A stretch of DNA of 64,000 bases from Blastomussa wellsi (GCA_947652115.1 OX393565.1:18069690-18133689), one strand, 5' to 3'. Positions 1 to 10,875 are shown, counted from the stretch's first letter. A program made the numbers and translations. Notes: generated by a model not told the origin, from the sequence alone.

Positions 1-321
1 ACTTAGCCACGAGTCCCCGCCAAGGTCAGCTCCGTTGTAATTCTCGCTCACTGTTTCTTGGTCCGATGGGGTTTTAAGGTCGGTGGGTTCGTACAACTCG
101 TTTCTTTTCCTTCGAGGTCCTGTGCTTAGGCCTGTTCTACTTAAGTTGGTTTCTACGAGATGAGAAGGGTCTTCGTATTGATGAGCAACTTCTGAATTTT
201 CGTACGCAGGATTCTGGTAGGCGCCCTTAAAGGTGCTTAGCTCCTGCCTGGAACCGTCTTCTAAGCTGTCTACAGCATACGGACTGTATGCACGATGTTG
301 AGGTCGAGCCATTTGCGCCAT
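1..321 (-). CDS. First coding exon of an unnamed gene, cut by the left edge of the window
   Basis: Reading the minus strand from the ATG at 321 gives 107 codons without a stop to position 1, so the frame runs off the window. A second in-frame Met lies at codon 4. The product is hydrophilic, with no membrane segment in the visible part and many Tyr, Glu, Ser and Pro. It contains an NPAY motif (about residues 37-40, inside YQNPAYEN), an NPxY-type site known in other proteins for PTB-domain binding or endocytosis. The transmembrane collagen-like gene at 45.3 kb also has an NPxY (NPRY, residues 10-13) near its N-terminus, so this may be the cytoplasmic exon of a third family member. That link is inference from one short motif and composition. 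No promoter was identified upstream. Confidence 0.55.
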   Translation of the reverse strand, partial: MAQMARPQHRAYSPYAVDSLEDGSRQELSTFKGAYQNPAYENSEVAHQYEDPSHLVETNLSRTGLSTGPRRKRNELYEPTDLKTPSDQETVSENYNGADLGGDSWLS

Positions 322-2337
322 GAGTTGAAAAAAATGAGAACTCCGCTATGGCAAAACACGTCTTAGCTTATGAACACAATTGTTTTTATCGAGCGATGTT
401 TGCTTCACGAATGGATGAACAAGTGCGTATGCAAATCCGGAAAAAAACTATCAGAGAGCGCGACCATTTACGTAATTAGGACAAGTGACGTTGGATTGGT
501 CATTTTGGTACAAGGAATGTTTCTCTCTGATTGCATATTATTCCAGCATTCTGGGCGTAACAAAAGAGTAGACGAACCGGAGAGAATGTCAGCATTTCAG
601 AAAAGCCATATAAAGCAATGACAATAAACTTATAATCATGAGTGAGGTATTGAACCGGTTGTAGAACCGTGTCACGCGAAATCCGTACGGTTGCCAGCTT
701 GCTGTACCGTTTCCTGTGAATGCGGTTTTCCACGAATGAGGAAATTTATATCAGTTTTTAAGGACTTAACAGTTGTCTGTTAAATGAGCCTTATTCTGTT
801 ATCAGTTCATGTTTTTCATTATGCAAGAAAACAACAATAAAGCCTGTACGCCACAGAATCTCCTTTTTTTACGAAACTGTACATTCCACACACCCCAAAG
901 TGTTATATTTGTAAAGGAAACCTGAGGAACCTGAGCAAAAAGCCTCTTTTTATTTCAGGCCTGGCAGTTGGAATATGCCCCCGTCGTTAATATAAATAAG
1001 TAATTCTCAGTAAACATAAGCAGTGGAATTTAGGAAGCCAGAGAAGAAAACAAAGATAATTAGAGTTGATCTTGGTGAGCTGTTTCTAGTTCTTGACGAT
1101 TTACACTGTTTTGACGTCCGCCTAAATGTGCTTTAATTTAATCGACTGTTGTTTAATCAATGACGTGCTCAAAGTAAATTAGTTAAGTTAACGGAAAGGT
1201 CACAGTTAAATGAAACATGCATGTTTTCGATTTACGTTCGATTGCTAAATATAAAAGATAAGAAAAGGTCACGACTTGAGTGGAATTATCAACTGATTTA
1301 TTTTTCTGTCGGTTTCAATTACCTTGAATGAACCACGTGCGCTTAAAAATGGAAGACGATTTGCAAACATTGTCGTTTTAAAATCATTCTAAAGGCCGTT
1401 TCTGTAACACCACTACCGCCAAAGAGGCATTGTGGATCCTTGGCAATATTCTCGGTTAGTTAAAGTCCTGAACAAAGTCTTGGATACGACAGAATTATTC
1501 GTTAACACGTTTTTCGTTTTCTTTTTCCACCTTCAGGATGTCAAGAGTTGAGGTTAAGAGAGATAAAATCAAATACAACCTTGAACGTAGTACGCGATGT
1601 AACTTTACTTTCCCGTGAACTACCCGATATAATGCTCGTAACAAGGTGTCAGTTGGATTAACTATTTTTTTTATCGAAACCGAGGTACACACTTCCCCCT
1701 TTTGTTAGTCTATTTACGTGAAGGGTATGGTCTTTTAATCGGAGTGTATTTATTTCTCGGCGAAAAAATTATGTGTTGGTATTCAATTTGGAGCTGGTCC
1801 TCCACGCACGTCGCAGTGGTACTAACGGTCTCATATTGGACCTGAAATGAAATAAGCTGTCTCAAAGACCACAAAAACGTGACGGCCTAGTGTATCAACA
1901 TCTCCTCAGTAATGATGAAGTGGGAAGTTGGTGTTGGTTGCCAAATGTGGGTATTAAACGTGTCAGAGGAGCTGATACCTTCAGCGGGAACGTGCATGCT
2001 GATAAACCAGCTGCAGCGTTGTCAACCCTTGTCGAAAAGTGGGAAAACGATGCTGGAACACAACCAAGCAGAAGGTCCATTTGTTGGCTCCTATACTGAA
2101 TGGAACTCCAGGCATATTTAGTGCTGAAATTACGGAACACTTGTTCGGCCACTTTAATATCAGTAAATCCTGAAAGCAAACAAGTTTAAAGTTCATTGTT
2201 GTTCACTACTCAGGAGAAATGCGGTGAGAAATGGTCAACAAATTAAGCTGCTGTGTGCGACTTTGCTTGAGAGTGATATACTGAATAGCATAGCAAGCCC
2301 ACTATTCTGAATAAAGAAAAGAGAACAATTAACAAGA
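322..2337. other. AT-rich intergenic DNA without a recognised gene
   Basis: Only short, uncharacterised open frames occur here (for example 370-621 and overlapping frames on both strands at 1890-2196). None shows a recognisable domain, and no splice structure was found. I see no clear transposon ends. Confidence 0.5.
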
Positions 2338-2556
2338 GCCCACTAGATTGCAAGATAATTAATTCGTAAATTAATTAATTTATTAATTGAGCGCTCCCCA
2401 ATAAGAATCAGGAGGCAGACCAGTTTGCCATTTAGAAACGTAGCCGAGAGGTTGAACTCGGGCCAACCGAAAAGAGCACCAGTTAGTGGTCAGAACGAGA
2501 CTTGAACCCTGCGGATTTCAAGTCCAACGCTAGATAACCCCTCGGTCACACTGCTT
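2338..2556 (-). repeat. tRNA-Ser-derived SINE-like repeat
   Basis: On the minus strand, positions about 2556-2470 read like a tRNA-Ser(UGA): a D-arm-like GACCGAGGGGTT, an anticodon arm GGACTTGAAATCC with TGA in the loop, and a B-box-like GGGTTCAAGTC. The sequence then continues as a non-tRNA body ending in an AT-rich tail (AATTAATAAATTAATTAATT) near 2350-2385. The tRNA head fused to an unrelated body and A/T tail is the layout of a tRNA-derived SINE, which would be RNA polymerase III transcribed. Acceptor pairing is not well preserved, so a functional tRNA is unlikely. Confidence 0.5.
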
Positions 2557-2565
2557 CAATTGGTT

Positions 2566-2731
2566 CAGGGGCGGATCCAAGATTTTTCATAGCAGGTGGT
2601 GCACCACTAAGGAAAGACGTAATCGATGGATGACGTAAGCAGAATACTAGTTTCATCAGAAAGCCTCAGCTCATTTCAGGGGGGACGGGGTGATGCGCAC
2701 ATCTGTACCCTCACTCTAGATCCGCCATTGC
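2566..2731. repeat. Short MITE with CAGGGGCGGATCC / ATCCGCCATTG ends
   Basis: The left end CAGGGGCGGATCCA is an imperfect inverted match of the right end TAGATCCGCCATTG. The flanking TGGTT occurs on both sides (2561-2565 and about 2732-2736), which would be a target duplication. The internal stretch with GATGACGTAAGCAGAATACTAG recurs in reverse orientation near 40.44 kb, so it is a dispersed family. Confidence 0.5.
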
Positions 2732-4291
2732 TGGTTGAGGAGCTCTTGGACTGTGCTTGGGTGGGGGAATGCGAATCCTTGTATTTGGCTTGAATCCGAC
2801 CATGCACAAATAACTTAAATTATTATGTTAATATCCAATTGACGAAGTTTATTTGATCATACTTTTATTTACGTAATAGCGGAGCTCAATTCGGGCCGCC
2901 AAGCGGAACACCATATACAGTGCAGTTCATTTTTCATGGCGGCATGGCTCGCGGGCGCGTACGACCGACGAATGGCGGCCATGCTCCAAAATAGTACGAT
3001 CTTAGCTTGGCATTTACATTTTTGATATTGGACAAGGGCCTTAATCTTACGGTGCTCTTGTTGGGTCCCGAGGGATTGAAACCTTTTGTTTTGCCACGCG
3101 GGAACTCGTTCCCAAACATTTCAACTCGAGTCTCGGGGTACGAAATCTATTGTCTATGGCCAATATGGCCGCCATGCGAATAAGGCGGATTTATTTTATG
3201 TCATTGAGAGCTGTTAAAACAAGGTATTCGGTGACCAATATCATATCCGGCTCAGGTATCGAGCTCATCCATCGGAGTCTACATATTTTCTTAGCCGACT
3301 TTCAATTTTATTTTTTGACAGTAATTAACAAAAAAAATTAAGAACTAACAAAATAAACGTCAGGTTCAAAACTTCAAACTTTCTAGGTCTCATGGCAATG
3401 ATTGGAAGTCACTGGACAAGTTCGAGTAATTCCATAGCTGTGAACAACACTTATGTAGTGAAAATTAGCTTTGTAAACACAGGCTGTTCCTAAGTGTACC
3501 AAAATAAGAATATTTTAGCCCTCCATTTCCATCTCCAATCCCCTAAAAGGACCTATTTTCCCTGAATAAAACCATGTGCTTCTTTCTGAAAGCATTTCAT
3601 GAATAACTCCCACAAGCTCAATATAGTTGGGGATTCTTTTATCCCTCCTTATGTTTTTTGGTACTAGGGAATGAAGGCAATCCAGTTGATTTTCTCTGAG
3701 AGGTATGTTAATACTTGGGACAACCACCTCTTGATCTTCATCTTGAACAGAAGTGTCACCCTCCTGTACTACATACCAAAAATATGCTTCCTCTGTTAAA
3801 ATAACATCTAGAGGTGAATTCTGGTCGTTTGCACTTCTTAGAATTCCCTCTGTCTGAAGATGAGATGAACCTCCTTCTGCACTAAGACCATGGTAATTCC
3901 ACTGCCTGGTAAATTCTTCCAGTGATTTGTTAATTTCCTGCAAAGATTCAAGATGAAGTGGAGATAAATTAACTTCATTGACAGGGTCTAATAGGCCATA
4001 AGATTCCATCATACTGAAACCCTCAATGACGCTTTTGAGAACACCACTTGTCACATCCCTATGAAGCCTCTCCACTCTTTGATTGTGCACTGGACTTCCA
4101 GTTATTTCCACTGTTAGCAACATCATTCGGGCCACACCCATGATGTTTTCGAGACCATGATCACTTCTTACTCTGGAAGGCATTCCATAAGATTGGCAGG
4201 TATTCTGAAACAGTGCAAGTACAGTATCTGACTCGTTGTGGTCTGTACAGTACACATGTGGTATTAATCCGGAATATCTATAAATTCTTGG

Positions 4292-4592
4292 TTTTCACGT
4301 GACGTCATAAAATTTTAAAAACAAAATTCGCTGGGCCTGCGTAATTTTCATTGTCACCACGTGAAAGAAATCCTAAAAATACACCTATCCATCAAGCTGG
4401 GAACCAACATGGCGTTTCCATAATGAGCTCTATAAATTTGCGAGAAATGCAATGGTCTACCGCACAGACCTGAGACTTGGAGATGATGTTTACCTATTAA
4501 TATTTTATAACATTTGAATTTATCAGATTTTTTAATTGCATGGTTTCGAGTTTATATTTTGATAGCGTGACAGTGAAAACCAGCTATAGAAG
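4292..4592. repeat. Dispersed repeat inserted in the integrase pseudogene
   Basis: The block about 4385-4590 is the reverse complement of 25300-25541: both carry CTCGAAACCATGCAATT, TCTCCAAGTCTCAGGTCTGT, TCTCGCAAATTTATAGAGCTC and GGAAACGCCATGTTGG. The insertion splits the integrase codons just after the VHTSIAG-like stretch and before YRYSGLI. A related stretch (GAGTTATTTGCCGAA) also occurs at 42.39 kb. Confidence 0.65.
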
Positions 4593-4660
4593 TATGTACC
4601 AAAAAAAGCCAACGCATCATTTTGTGATTTCCATCAATGTGCCAGAGCGCATTTGGCATC
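4593..4660 (-). other. First catalytic Asp segment of the integrase relic
   Basis: This short stretch is not visible in a long open frame because a stop and a frameshift lie on its upstream side. Translated in the shifted frame it gives PNALWHIDG followed by NHKMMRW, the conserved first-Asp box of this integrase family, then a FLVHTSIAG-like strand before the repeat insertion. Confidence 0.6.
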
Positions 4661-5728
4661 GCACATTGTACTTTTGTCTACAAATGGTTCCTCTTCACCG
4701 AAGAGCTATTCCAACTGGATCCAGCTCACGCATCATTTCTCTGACTTTCCATCGCTGCACCCTTACTTCTCTGCTATATAATGCACCTAACATCCGGGTT
4801 TGACCAATTCCTGGGGTTACAGTCATTATTCCCTGCATGATCCCTACATCATCATTTCCAATACAGGACCAGTTAATATCTTCCTCATCAACGTTTGACC
4901 ATATATGGTAATTTGGCGGAAAATTTGATAAAATGTAATTGCACACCGTTTTATCCGATTTATGGGAAAATAATTCTATACAGGAAACTAATATCAGATT
5001 TTTACCATTTCTTTCCTGAATTTTCTTTCTGATGCCAAATTTGGACATCATATATGACGTCATAATAGCAGTCACATGGGATTAAATTAACACCAATCAT
5101 TTATCATTCCGCTCACGATGGTCAGACATGGGTGTTTTTCTCCCACTGGGTTCACAGAGATATGTAGAATATTTCGAATGAGACGAAACTTTGCATGAAC
5201 ATTGTTTAAAAAATTTCACATTTAGTGGTAGTGGCAACACACTTGTGATTGACAGTGTGATGTCATAAATTACGTTCAAACTTGGCGCCAAATATTGATG
5301 TTAAAAACTGTATAGCAATGTTCTCCTATTAAAACGATGATTTTCAGTGAAAACCCCAAGCAAATCACTGCAAGGCTGATACTACGTGAAAAAGTTGACT
5401 TTGGGAGACAACAACTCGATAGAAACTGATAAAGCAGGGTTGCAACCGTGGACAGCTGTTTCGTTCTTGTTGGAACTCGTCAGCATGGTGTAGCAATTCT
5501 AAATGAAACCAGCCAACAGAGCCAGCCCAAATAAAATGCAACAAAGCCCATGTCCTATCAAGTTCCGCACTTTGAACCCGCCCACCCCCCGAATCACGCG
5601 CTGCCACATCACGTGCTTCAGGGAGAAAGCAAGCAAAGTGTCGAATTCCTGTCTCGCAAAGTCAAAATGTGAATGGATAAAACCATGATTAAAGACATTC
5701 AAGTTTCCCGCCAAATGTAATATTTTCA

Positions 5729-6170
5729 ATAGTTATGTCAACGACTTGTCCTCTGTTCCTCAGTGTTGCAAATCCAAGACATATGTTGGTGACAACAAAC
5801 TCTACATAACTTTTCCTGTTCAACAGCGCGCATCTGTTGTGGAAGACATAAACAAAGACCTTACTAAGATCAGGAACTGGTGCTTCGATAATCGCCTCCT
5901 CCTAATGAATCAAAAACTAAACTAATGCTGTTTGGTAGTCGCCAAATGATTGCCAAAATCCAAAATTTCAACCTGTCCTTGCTTGATAAAGATCTGGTCC
6001 CTACCCGTTGTGCTAGGGACCTAGGGGTAATTTTTGATGATCAGCTTACTTTCAGCGATCATACTGTTAAGACCGTGTCATCCTGTATGTCAAGCCTGAC
6101 CCAAATAAATCGCGCAAAGCACGCATTCGACAAAGACTTGCAAATGACCATAATTAAGGGCTTAGTTTTT
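5729..6170 (+). pseudogene. Non-LTR retrotransposon reverse transcriptase remnant
   Basis: The stretch starts with YVNDLSSV and a decayed active-site box YVGDNKLYI (YADDT in active relatives), then a NWCFDNRLLLMNQKL-like helix. The frame shifts near 5920 and continues as CARDLGVIFDDQLTFSDHT, the conserved LGV.FD..L.F..H motif of LINE reverse transcriptases. Homology stops near 6170. The frame break and active-site changes show an old, dead fragment. It is probably of the CR1/jockey type, but the fragment is too short to place. Confidence 0.7.
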
Positions 6171-6569
6171 AGTTCTAGAGTAGCCGGTGCTATGAAAGTG
6201 CTGCGGAAATTTGGATGTAGTTTAGAAATTGGAGAAGGACTGTATAGGTCTGATGCGGTAGTGGTCGTTGTTCATTTACTGATACCCGAAAGCTTGTCGA
6301 AGTTACCAAGGTGTGAATAAACCAATGCACAAATTATTCTGCTGCTTAAGTGTAAAACAACAAACATTCAAAGCACATTTTAAAAATTAGCTAGCTGCCC
6401 AGGTGAAAACGACAAACCAACCTAGGCAAATATTTTAAATATTATCGAATGTTGTGCGACTACGTGCATGAGCTGAGTGGGAACACATGAAAGGCTTGTC
6501 AAAGTCGCCGAGGTGCGGGATTGTAGAAAACTGTCTTCAATGCCTATTTATTAAAACTAGTATACCTAA

Positions 6570-7140
6570 ATGGTAAAAATGCTGCCAAAGGGGAGGAGTA
6601 ACTTTATGAACTGTACTATCTTGTCTGCTTGGAACAATTTATCTCGGAGGAGAAAAAACACCCGTCCTCTGTTCTTGTTTCTAATGGCTATCCTAATTCT
6701 TTCGTGCAGAAGGTCACCAAGAATAGAAGACAAAACAACAGAGCAGAACCCGCGACCGAGTTCAAAACTACCGCGGTTTGGCCTGTCCGAACTTCGCCGC
6801 TGCCTACAACAACAAGTATTGCACGCTGTTTTCAAGTCGGATACTACGTTACGATCACAATTAGTACGGCCCAAAGACGCTGTTCAACCGACTAAACAAG
6901 ACGGCGTTGTTTACAAGATTCCCTGCGAATGCGCGCGGAAAAGTCTACATCGGCGAGAAGGGGTGACCCATGCAGGACAGGATTAAAGAACACGACCGAG
7001 ACATCCGGCTCGCCAGTACCCGGTTCAGAGCATTCCCACACCACCGGACACTGCCCACTTAGGGACGAGGTTAAGTTTATTGATCGTGATCAACATTGGT
7101 ATACTCGCAGGGTCAAAGAGGCCATTCACATAAGAATAGA
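6570..7140 (+). mobile_element. Penelope-like element, GIY-YIG region, left part
   Basis: Several short frames on the plus strand together encode the C-terminal part of a Penelope-like retroelement protein: HAVFKSDTTLRSQLVRPKD, then GVVYKIPCEC, then a shifted frame with KVYIGE (the GIY-YIG core), and RIKEH in further shifted frames. A final open stretch carries TGHCPLRDEVKFIDRD and WYTRRVKEAIHIR. The GIY-YIG endonuclease nicks target DNA to prime reverse transcription. At least two frameshifts break the copy. The protein resumes at about 7655 after an inserted element, so 6570-7140 and 7655-7917 are one element. Confidence 0.75.
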
Positions 7141-7655
7141 GGGGGTGAATTTCTTAAAAAAAACTGTGGTGCTGCGTCGGTTGGAAGTATAACAATATAA
7201 TTTTGTTTTGAATTGTGAATTGACCACAGTAAAGAGATTCAAGAGCTGACGTTTCGAGCGTTAGCCCTTCGTCGCAGCGAATCAAGGAATTGTGGGTCGT
7301 GTGAAAGGTAAAGAAAGATGGAGCTTCGCTATTGGCTGGTGCCTGGTAACGTGAAAACAACGGAATAAATTAGTTGAATGAAAAGCGTTCGTTGATACCG
7401 TGAGGATTAAGAGTGCCGATTTGGAAAATAATTTTTTTGTTCTAGAGTTTTGCGGCTTTCCGTGTTTCCTTGGTGAAGGGAAAGGCCGCAGACTGCCATA
7501 TGTTGCTTAGAATGATTAGGGATATTGAAGTGTCTCGAAGGTGTTCTCGGAATCGGTCGCCAAGTCGTCTCCCTGTTTCACCGATGTATAACTCTTTGCA
7601 AAGAGTGCAAGTTATGCAGTAGATGGCATTGGCTGAGGTGCAGGTGAAATGATCA
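7141..7655 (-). mobile_element. Second Penelope-like fragment, inserted in opposite orientation
   Basis: On the minus strand, about 7655-7445 encodes ITDHFTCTSANAIYCITC, then LCKELYIGETGRRLGDRF and REHLRD, a GIY-YIG domain of a different Penelope subfamily, followed by AAFPFTKETRKAAKL. Downstream (7440-7141) is its 3' region, which also occurs at 37.28-37.58 kb and in pieces near 49.6 kb. A stretch resembling a hammerhead ribozyme core lies at 7236-7283. The fragment sits exactly between codons of the plus-strand Penelope protein (HIR... and NSGIEIPEAWMP), so it is a nested insertion. Confidence 0.75.
7236..7283 (-). other. Degenerate hammerhead-ribozyme-like motif
   Basis: Minus strand: GATTCGCT, then GCGACGA, then stem-loop GGGC-TAAC-GCTC, then GAAACGTC, then AGC and GAATC that can pair back to GCT and GATTC. 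The layout matches a minimal hammerhead with a very short helix III, but the first core box reads GCGACGA rather than CTGANGA, so activity is doubtful. The same layout recurs at 37423-37470 (+) and 49634-49682 (-), both with CCGACGA. Confidence 0.35.
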
Positions 7656-7860
7656 GTGATTTCAGGAATAGTGGAATCGAGATTCCTGAAGCTTGGATGC
7701 CCACGATCAAGAAACACAAGAACGAGAGAACTGCACAACGGCGAACCGCCGAGGGAACAACTACTGGCCTAGGGTCAGCGAGGATCGAAACGCACCAATC
7801 GCAGCTGTTTACAACCAACCAATCACAGCGGAGCACCATGCTTTATAAAGCTACACGTAG
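7656..7860 (+). mobile_element. Penelope-like element, resumed C-terminal end
   Basis: The plus-strand protein resumes with NSGIEIPEAWMPTIKKH, which follows the GIY-YIG domain in Penelope-like proteins, then a Gln/Thr/Arg-rich tail. The non-coding 3' region follows directly and carries the hammerhead motif. Confidence 0.65.
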
Positions 7861-7866
7861 CCAGTC

Positions 7867-7917
7867 GACCTTATCGCCTGATGAAGGCTAGCAGTATGCA
7901 GCCGAAACGTCGCGGTC
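7867..7917 (+). ncRNA. Hammerhead ribozyme motif of the Penelope-like element
   Basis: All conserved core boxes are present. CTGATGA is at 7878-7884. A stem II GGCT/AGCC closes a 10-base loop (7886-7903). GAAA is at 7904-7907, and a two-nucleotide helix III leads to the cleavage triplet GTC ending at 7911. Stem I can form from CGC (7875-7877) with GCG (7912-7914), and after an internal bulge GAC (7867-7869) with GTC (7915-7917). Self-cleaving hammerheads with very short helix III are known in the terminal repeats of Penelope-like elements, and this one sits at the expected place, just 3' of the GIY-YIG frame. Such minimal forms often act as dimers. Confidence 0.7.
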
Positions 7918-8387
7918 CACATCACAAGTGACTACATCATTAGGCAAACGATAACGCCTTAATTACTAATGAAGAGATGCGAGATTTCATTCTTACAACT
8001 ATGCTAATTCGAAGTCACATTTGAAGCGTAAGGCACATTTACTGTCAAGCTCCCCATCTTATAGCACCCGTCTTCCATAAAAATTGGAACGGCCCCCTAA
8101 GTATCAACATTCTGCAAAGGACAGTACAGAAAAAAAAAAAACTCTTTAATAAAACTATAAAACAAGCATTTGTTGTCAGCTCAGTATTAACATTGTAAGA
8201 TATAACTGATATAACCGATGCTTCTTAACAGTAACTATCAATGTTGTAAAACTACAAACTATGATCATGAGAGACTCAATGAAACGGAAATTTCGGCATA
8301 AATCATGACGGGAAAAATTATCTTGTGAAAACGATAAAATTTCTCGAGAGTGTTTTCACTGGTTATTCAACAAAAGGTCGAAGATTT

Positions 8388-8605
8388 AGGCCCTGTTTAC
8401 ATGGAAGGAGGGTAACCCTCCTAGAAGGGTTACCCTCCTAGGAGGTTTTTTCCCGGTTTGGTTTACATGCGAGGTAGGGTCACCCTAGGAGGAGGGTCAC
8501 CCTATCTGCTTGGTAGGGTCACCCTCCAGGGAGGGCCAACTTTTTGCCATGTAAACACTTGAGGTAGGGTCACCCTCCTAGAAGGGTCAACTTTTGTGGG
8601 ATCGG
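8388..8605. repeat. GGGTCACCCTCCTAG-rich repeat, probable transposon end
   Basis: The region begins GGCCCTGTTTACATGGAAGG and holds at least six short palindromes built on AGGGTNACCCT, separated by CATGTAAAC-like spacers in both orientations. It borders the truncated 5' end of the LINE that starts near 8625. No coding potential. Confidence 0.45.
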
Positions 8606-8624
8606 ATTACTGTAAGTTTGCCAC

Positions 8625-10070
8625 GAAACTCATATGAGTCGATTCGCTCTTTATCCAACCTTACAGTCCGCTTACCGTAAGGGTCACAGCACAGAAACAG
8701 CGCTACTGAAGGTACAGAATGATATTCTTATGAATATGAATGGCAAGCATGTAACTCTTCTAGTTCTTCGTGATTTGAGCGCAGCGTTCGACACAGTCGA
8801 CCACGACATCTTGCTTGCTCGTCTCAAGTCAAGTATCGGCATTAATGGCACTGCTCTGAACTGGTTTACGTCTTATCTTAACAACAGGTCGCAGCGAGTC
8901 TCGCTAAATGGCTGTATATCTGACAGTTTCAGGCTACCTTATGGCGTTCCACAAGGGTCGTGTTTGGGCCCATTGTTGTTTACTCCAGTAAACTCTTTGA
9001 AGTCATCAAATACCATCTACCTCAGGCACATGCCTATGCTGATGACACCCAGCTTTACCTGTCGTTTAGTCCTGACGCGGCTACTAATCAGACTGATGCG
9101 GTCGTTGCCATGGAGCGCTGTATATTGGACATTCGGACGTGGATGCTTGCGGATAAGCTTAAACTTAATGGTGATAAAACTGAGTTTATGCTGATTGGTA
9201 CCAAAGAGCAACTTTCTAAAGTAAATATTAATAGCCTCACCGTAGGAAGCATTGACGTTGCTCCTGTCACTGTGGCAAGAAATTTAGGGACATGGTTCGA
9301 TTCTAATCTGAATCTCCAGGAACAGATCCACAAAATTTGCAAATCTGGGTTTTTCCATTTATATAATATTCGGCGTATCCGAAAGTATCTTTCACAGGAA
9401 TCTGCACGCACTTTGGTCCATGCTCTTATTATAGGTCGTATTGACTACTGCAACAGCCTTCTATTTGGTTTACCCTCTGTTCATCTACTTAAATTGCAAC
9501 GCTTGCAGAGTGCAGCTGCTCGGCTTATATCTAATGTTCCTCGGTACAGCCGCATAACACCAGTACTGTGTTCGTTACACTGGCTTCCTATCAAATTTCG
9601 TATTGATTTTAAAATACTTCTTCTTACTTTTAAAGCTATCTATGGTCATGCACCTGGTTACTTGACCGATGTGATAGCTATTAAAGATCAGCCGCGCTAT
9701 CATCTCCGTTCAGCTAGCGGTCTTTTCTTAAAGTATCCCAGTTTAAAACTTAAAAAGACTTTAGGGGATCGTGCTTTTTCATCTGCGGCCCCTAATTTAT
9801 GGAACAATCTGCCCCTTCATATCCGCCTTGAGGAGAATTTTGAACGTTTTAAATCTTTACTTAAAACGCATCTTTTTAGACTAGCTTTTGATTTGTAATA
9901 TTTTATTTTAGTTTTTAGCGTTATCTAGTTTTAGCCTTAATTATAATGCTCTTTTCATTTTTTAATTACTTTAAATATTTAAGTATTAGTTGTTACGCGC
10001 TTTTGATCATATTTGCATGGAAAGGACGCGTTATAAATCTTTAATTATTATTATTATTATTAATTATTAG
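8625..10070 (+). mobile_element. 5'-truncated CR1/L2-like LINE
   Basis: Two overlapping frames encode the C-terminal half of a reverse transcriptase. 8634-8980 gives LQSAYRKGHSTETALL, motif A DLSAAFDTVDHDIL and motif B GVPQGSCLGPLLF. A one-base frameshift near 8980 leads into 8981-9898 with motif C HAYADDTQLYL, then NLGTWFD, a thumb region and the C-terminal NLWNNLPLHIR block typical of CR1/L2-type LINEs. A 3' untranslated region follows and ends in (TTA)n near 10050-10068, as CR1/L2 elements end in short tandem repeats. The endonuclease and the front of the RT are missing. Apart from the frameshift the copy is well preserved, so it is fairly young. Confidence 0.85.
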
Positions 10071-10220
10071 GTAGCCCAAGCTCGATATATGAGCAGCTCT
10101 TATGTTGACCTTTGCATTGTTACGTGACTCGAGCGATTTGCATATTTATAAGGATTTGTATGGGGAAAGAAATAAAGCCGAAAGAAACGAAACATTAACG
10201 GTTGAATTACAATAAAAACA

Positions 10221-10434
10221 AGTCACCTGAACTCCTTCGTTGCTTTATTTGTGTGCTGTGTGGTTTTTTAACTGATTTGGAGCGATTTAGTGCAATTTTA
10301 GTTCCAGCTGTTTCTTCGATTCTCTATAGACATCGTAGAAACCGTTGGAACAAAAATTGCACTAAATCTCTCCAAATCAGTTAAAAAGCCACACAGTACA
10401 CAAATAAAGCAACAAAAGAGTTCAAGTCATCTTC
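10221..10434. repeat. Fold-back palindrome (MITE-like)
   Basis: The left arm (about 10221-10312: GAACTCCTTCGTTGCTTTA ... TTTAGTGCAATTTTAGTTCC) pairs with the right arm (about 10338-10434: GGAACAAAAATTGCAC ... GCAACAAAAGAGTTCAAG). The arms are about 95 bases with few mismatches and a spacer of roughly 25 bases. Confidence 0.7.
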
Positions 10435-10875
10435 TCACGCATATACCACTGCGCATCCTAAATCTTCCATTTGCGCATAGCCACAATTCCTTACGCCTTT
10501 GATCTTACCGCCAACCAGAAGCCCCTATAATGTAATCTTATTCCGATTAGAGAGCTGCCTCGCTCGTTCGCTTCATGCTCACTCGCTGCGGCAGCAATAA
10601 CAATGAAACACATTGATCTCATTCCTCGTTCTTTCATGACAGCTCACTTTACGAAAATAGAATAACAGCAAGGTTTTTTCTTTCTTGCAAGACATGCCCG
10701 TCCGACAGAGATCCAAGCCGCCATAGTTATAACAGACGCCAACCGCCAAAGATATTTTTTAGCGTAATGACTGACGACAGTACGATCGGAAAGCTGTAGC
10801 GTCGAGACTCGAAAAGGAAGATCACAGCGCAAGCCTTTTTTGTTGGTAGTGTTGTTGTTTAAAATCGAGGCCCTA

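Larger units (their letters stand above)
3515..5075 (-). pseudogene. Broken rve-type integrase/transposase-like gene
   Basis: Three minus-strand pieces in order resemble one integrase-like protein. Piece 1 (5075-4695) ends with REVRVQRWKVREMMREL then DPVG, followed by an in-frame TGA. Piece 2 follows a one-base frame change near 4660: PNALWHIDGNHKMMRW, carrying the first catalytic Asp (HIDG), running to about 4595. Piece 3 (about 4292-3515) opens with a YRYSGLIPHVY stretch, continues in the 246-codon open frame, and shows the second Asp (RVRSDHG) and the Glu (HNQRVER). D-D-E integrase folds of this type occur in transposable elements and in domesticated genes of animals. The stop, the frameshift and the repeat inserted between pieces 2 and 3 make it non-functional. 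The 3' frame (3515-4255) is intact and could mislead gene callers. Confidence 0.65.

Noticed and set aside
2338..2556. Functional tRNA-Ser gene
   Set aside because: The anticodon and T-arm are tRNA-like but the acceptor stem is not kept and the sequence continues into a SINE-like body.
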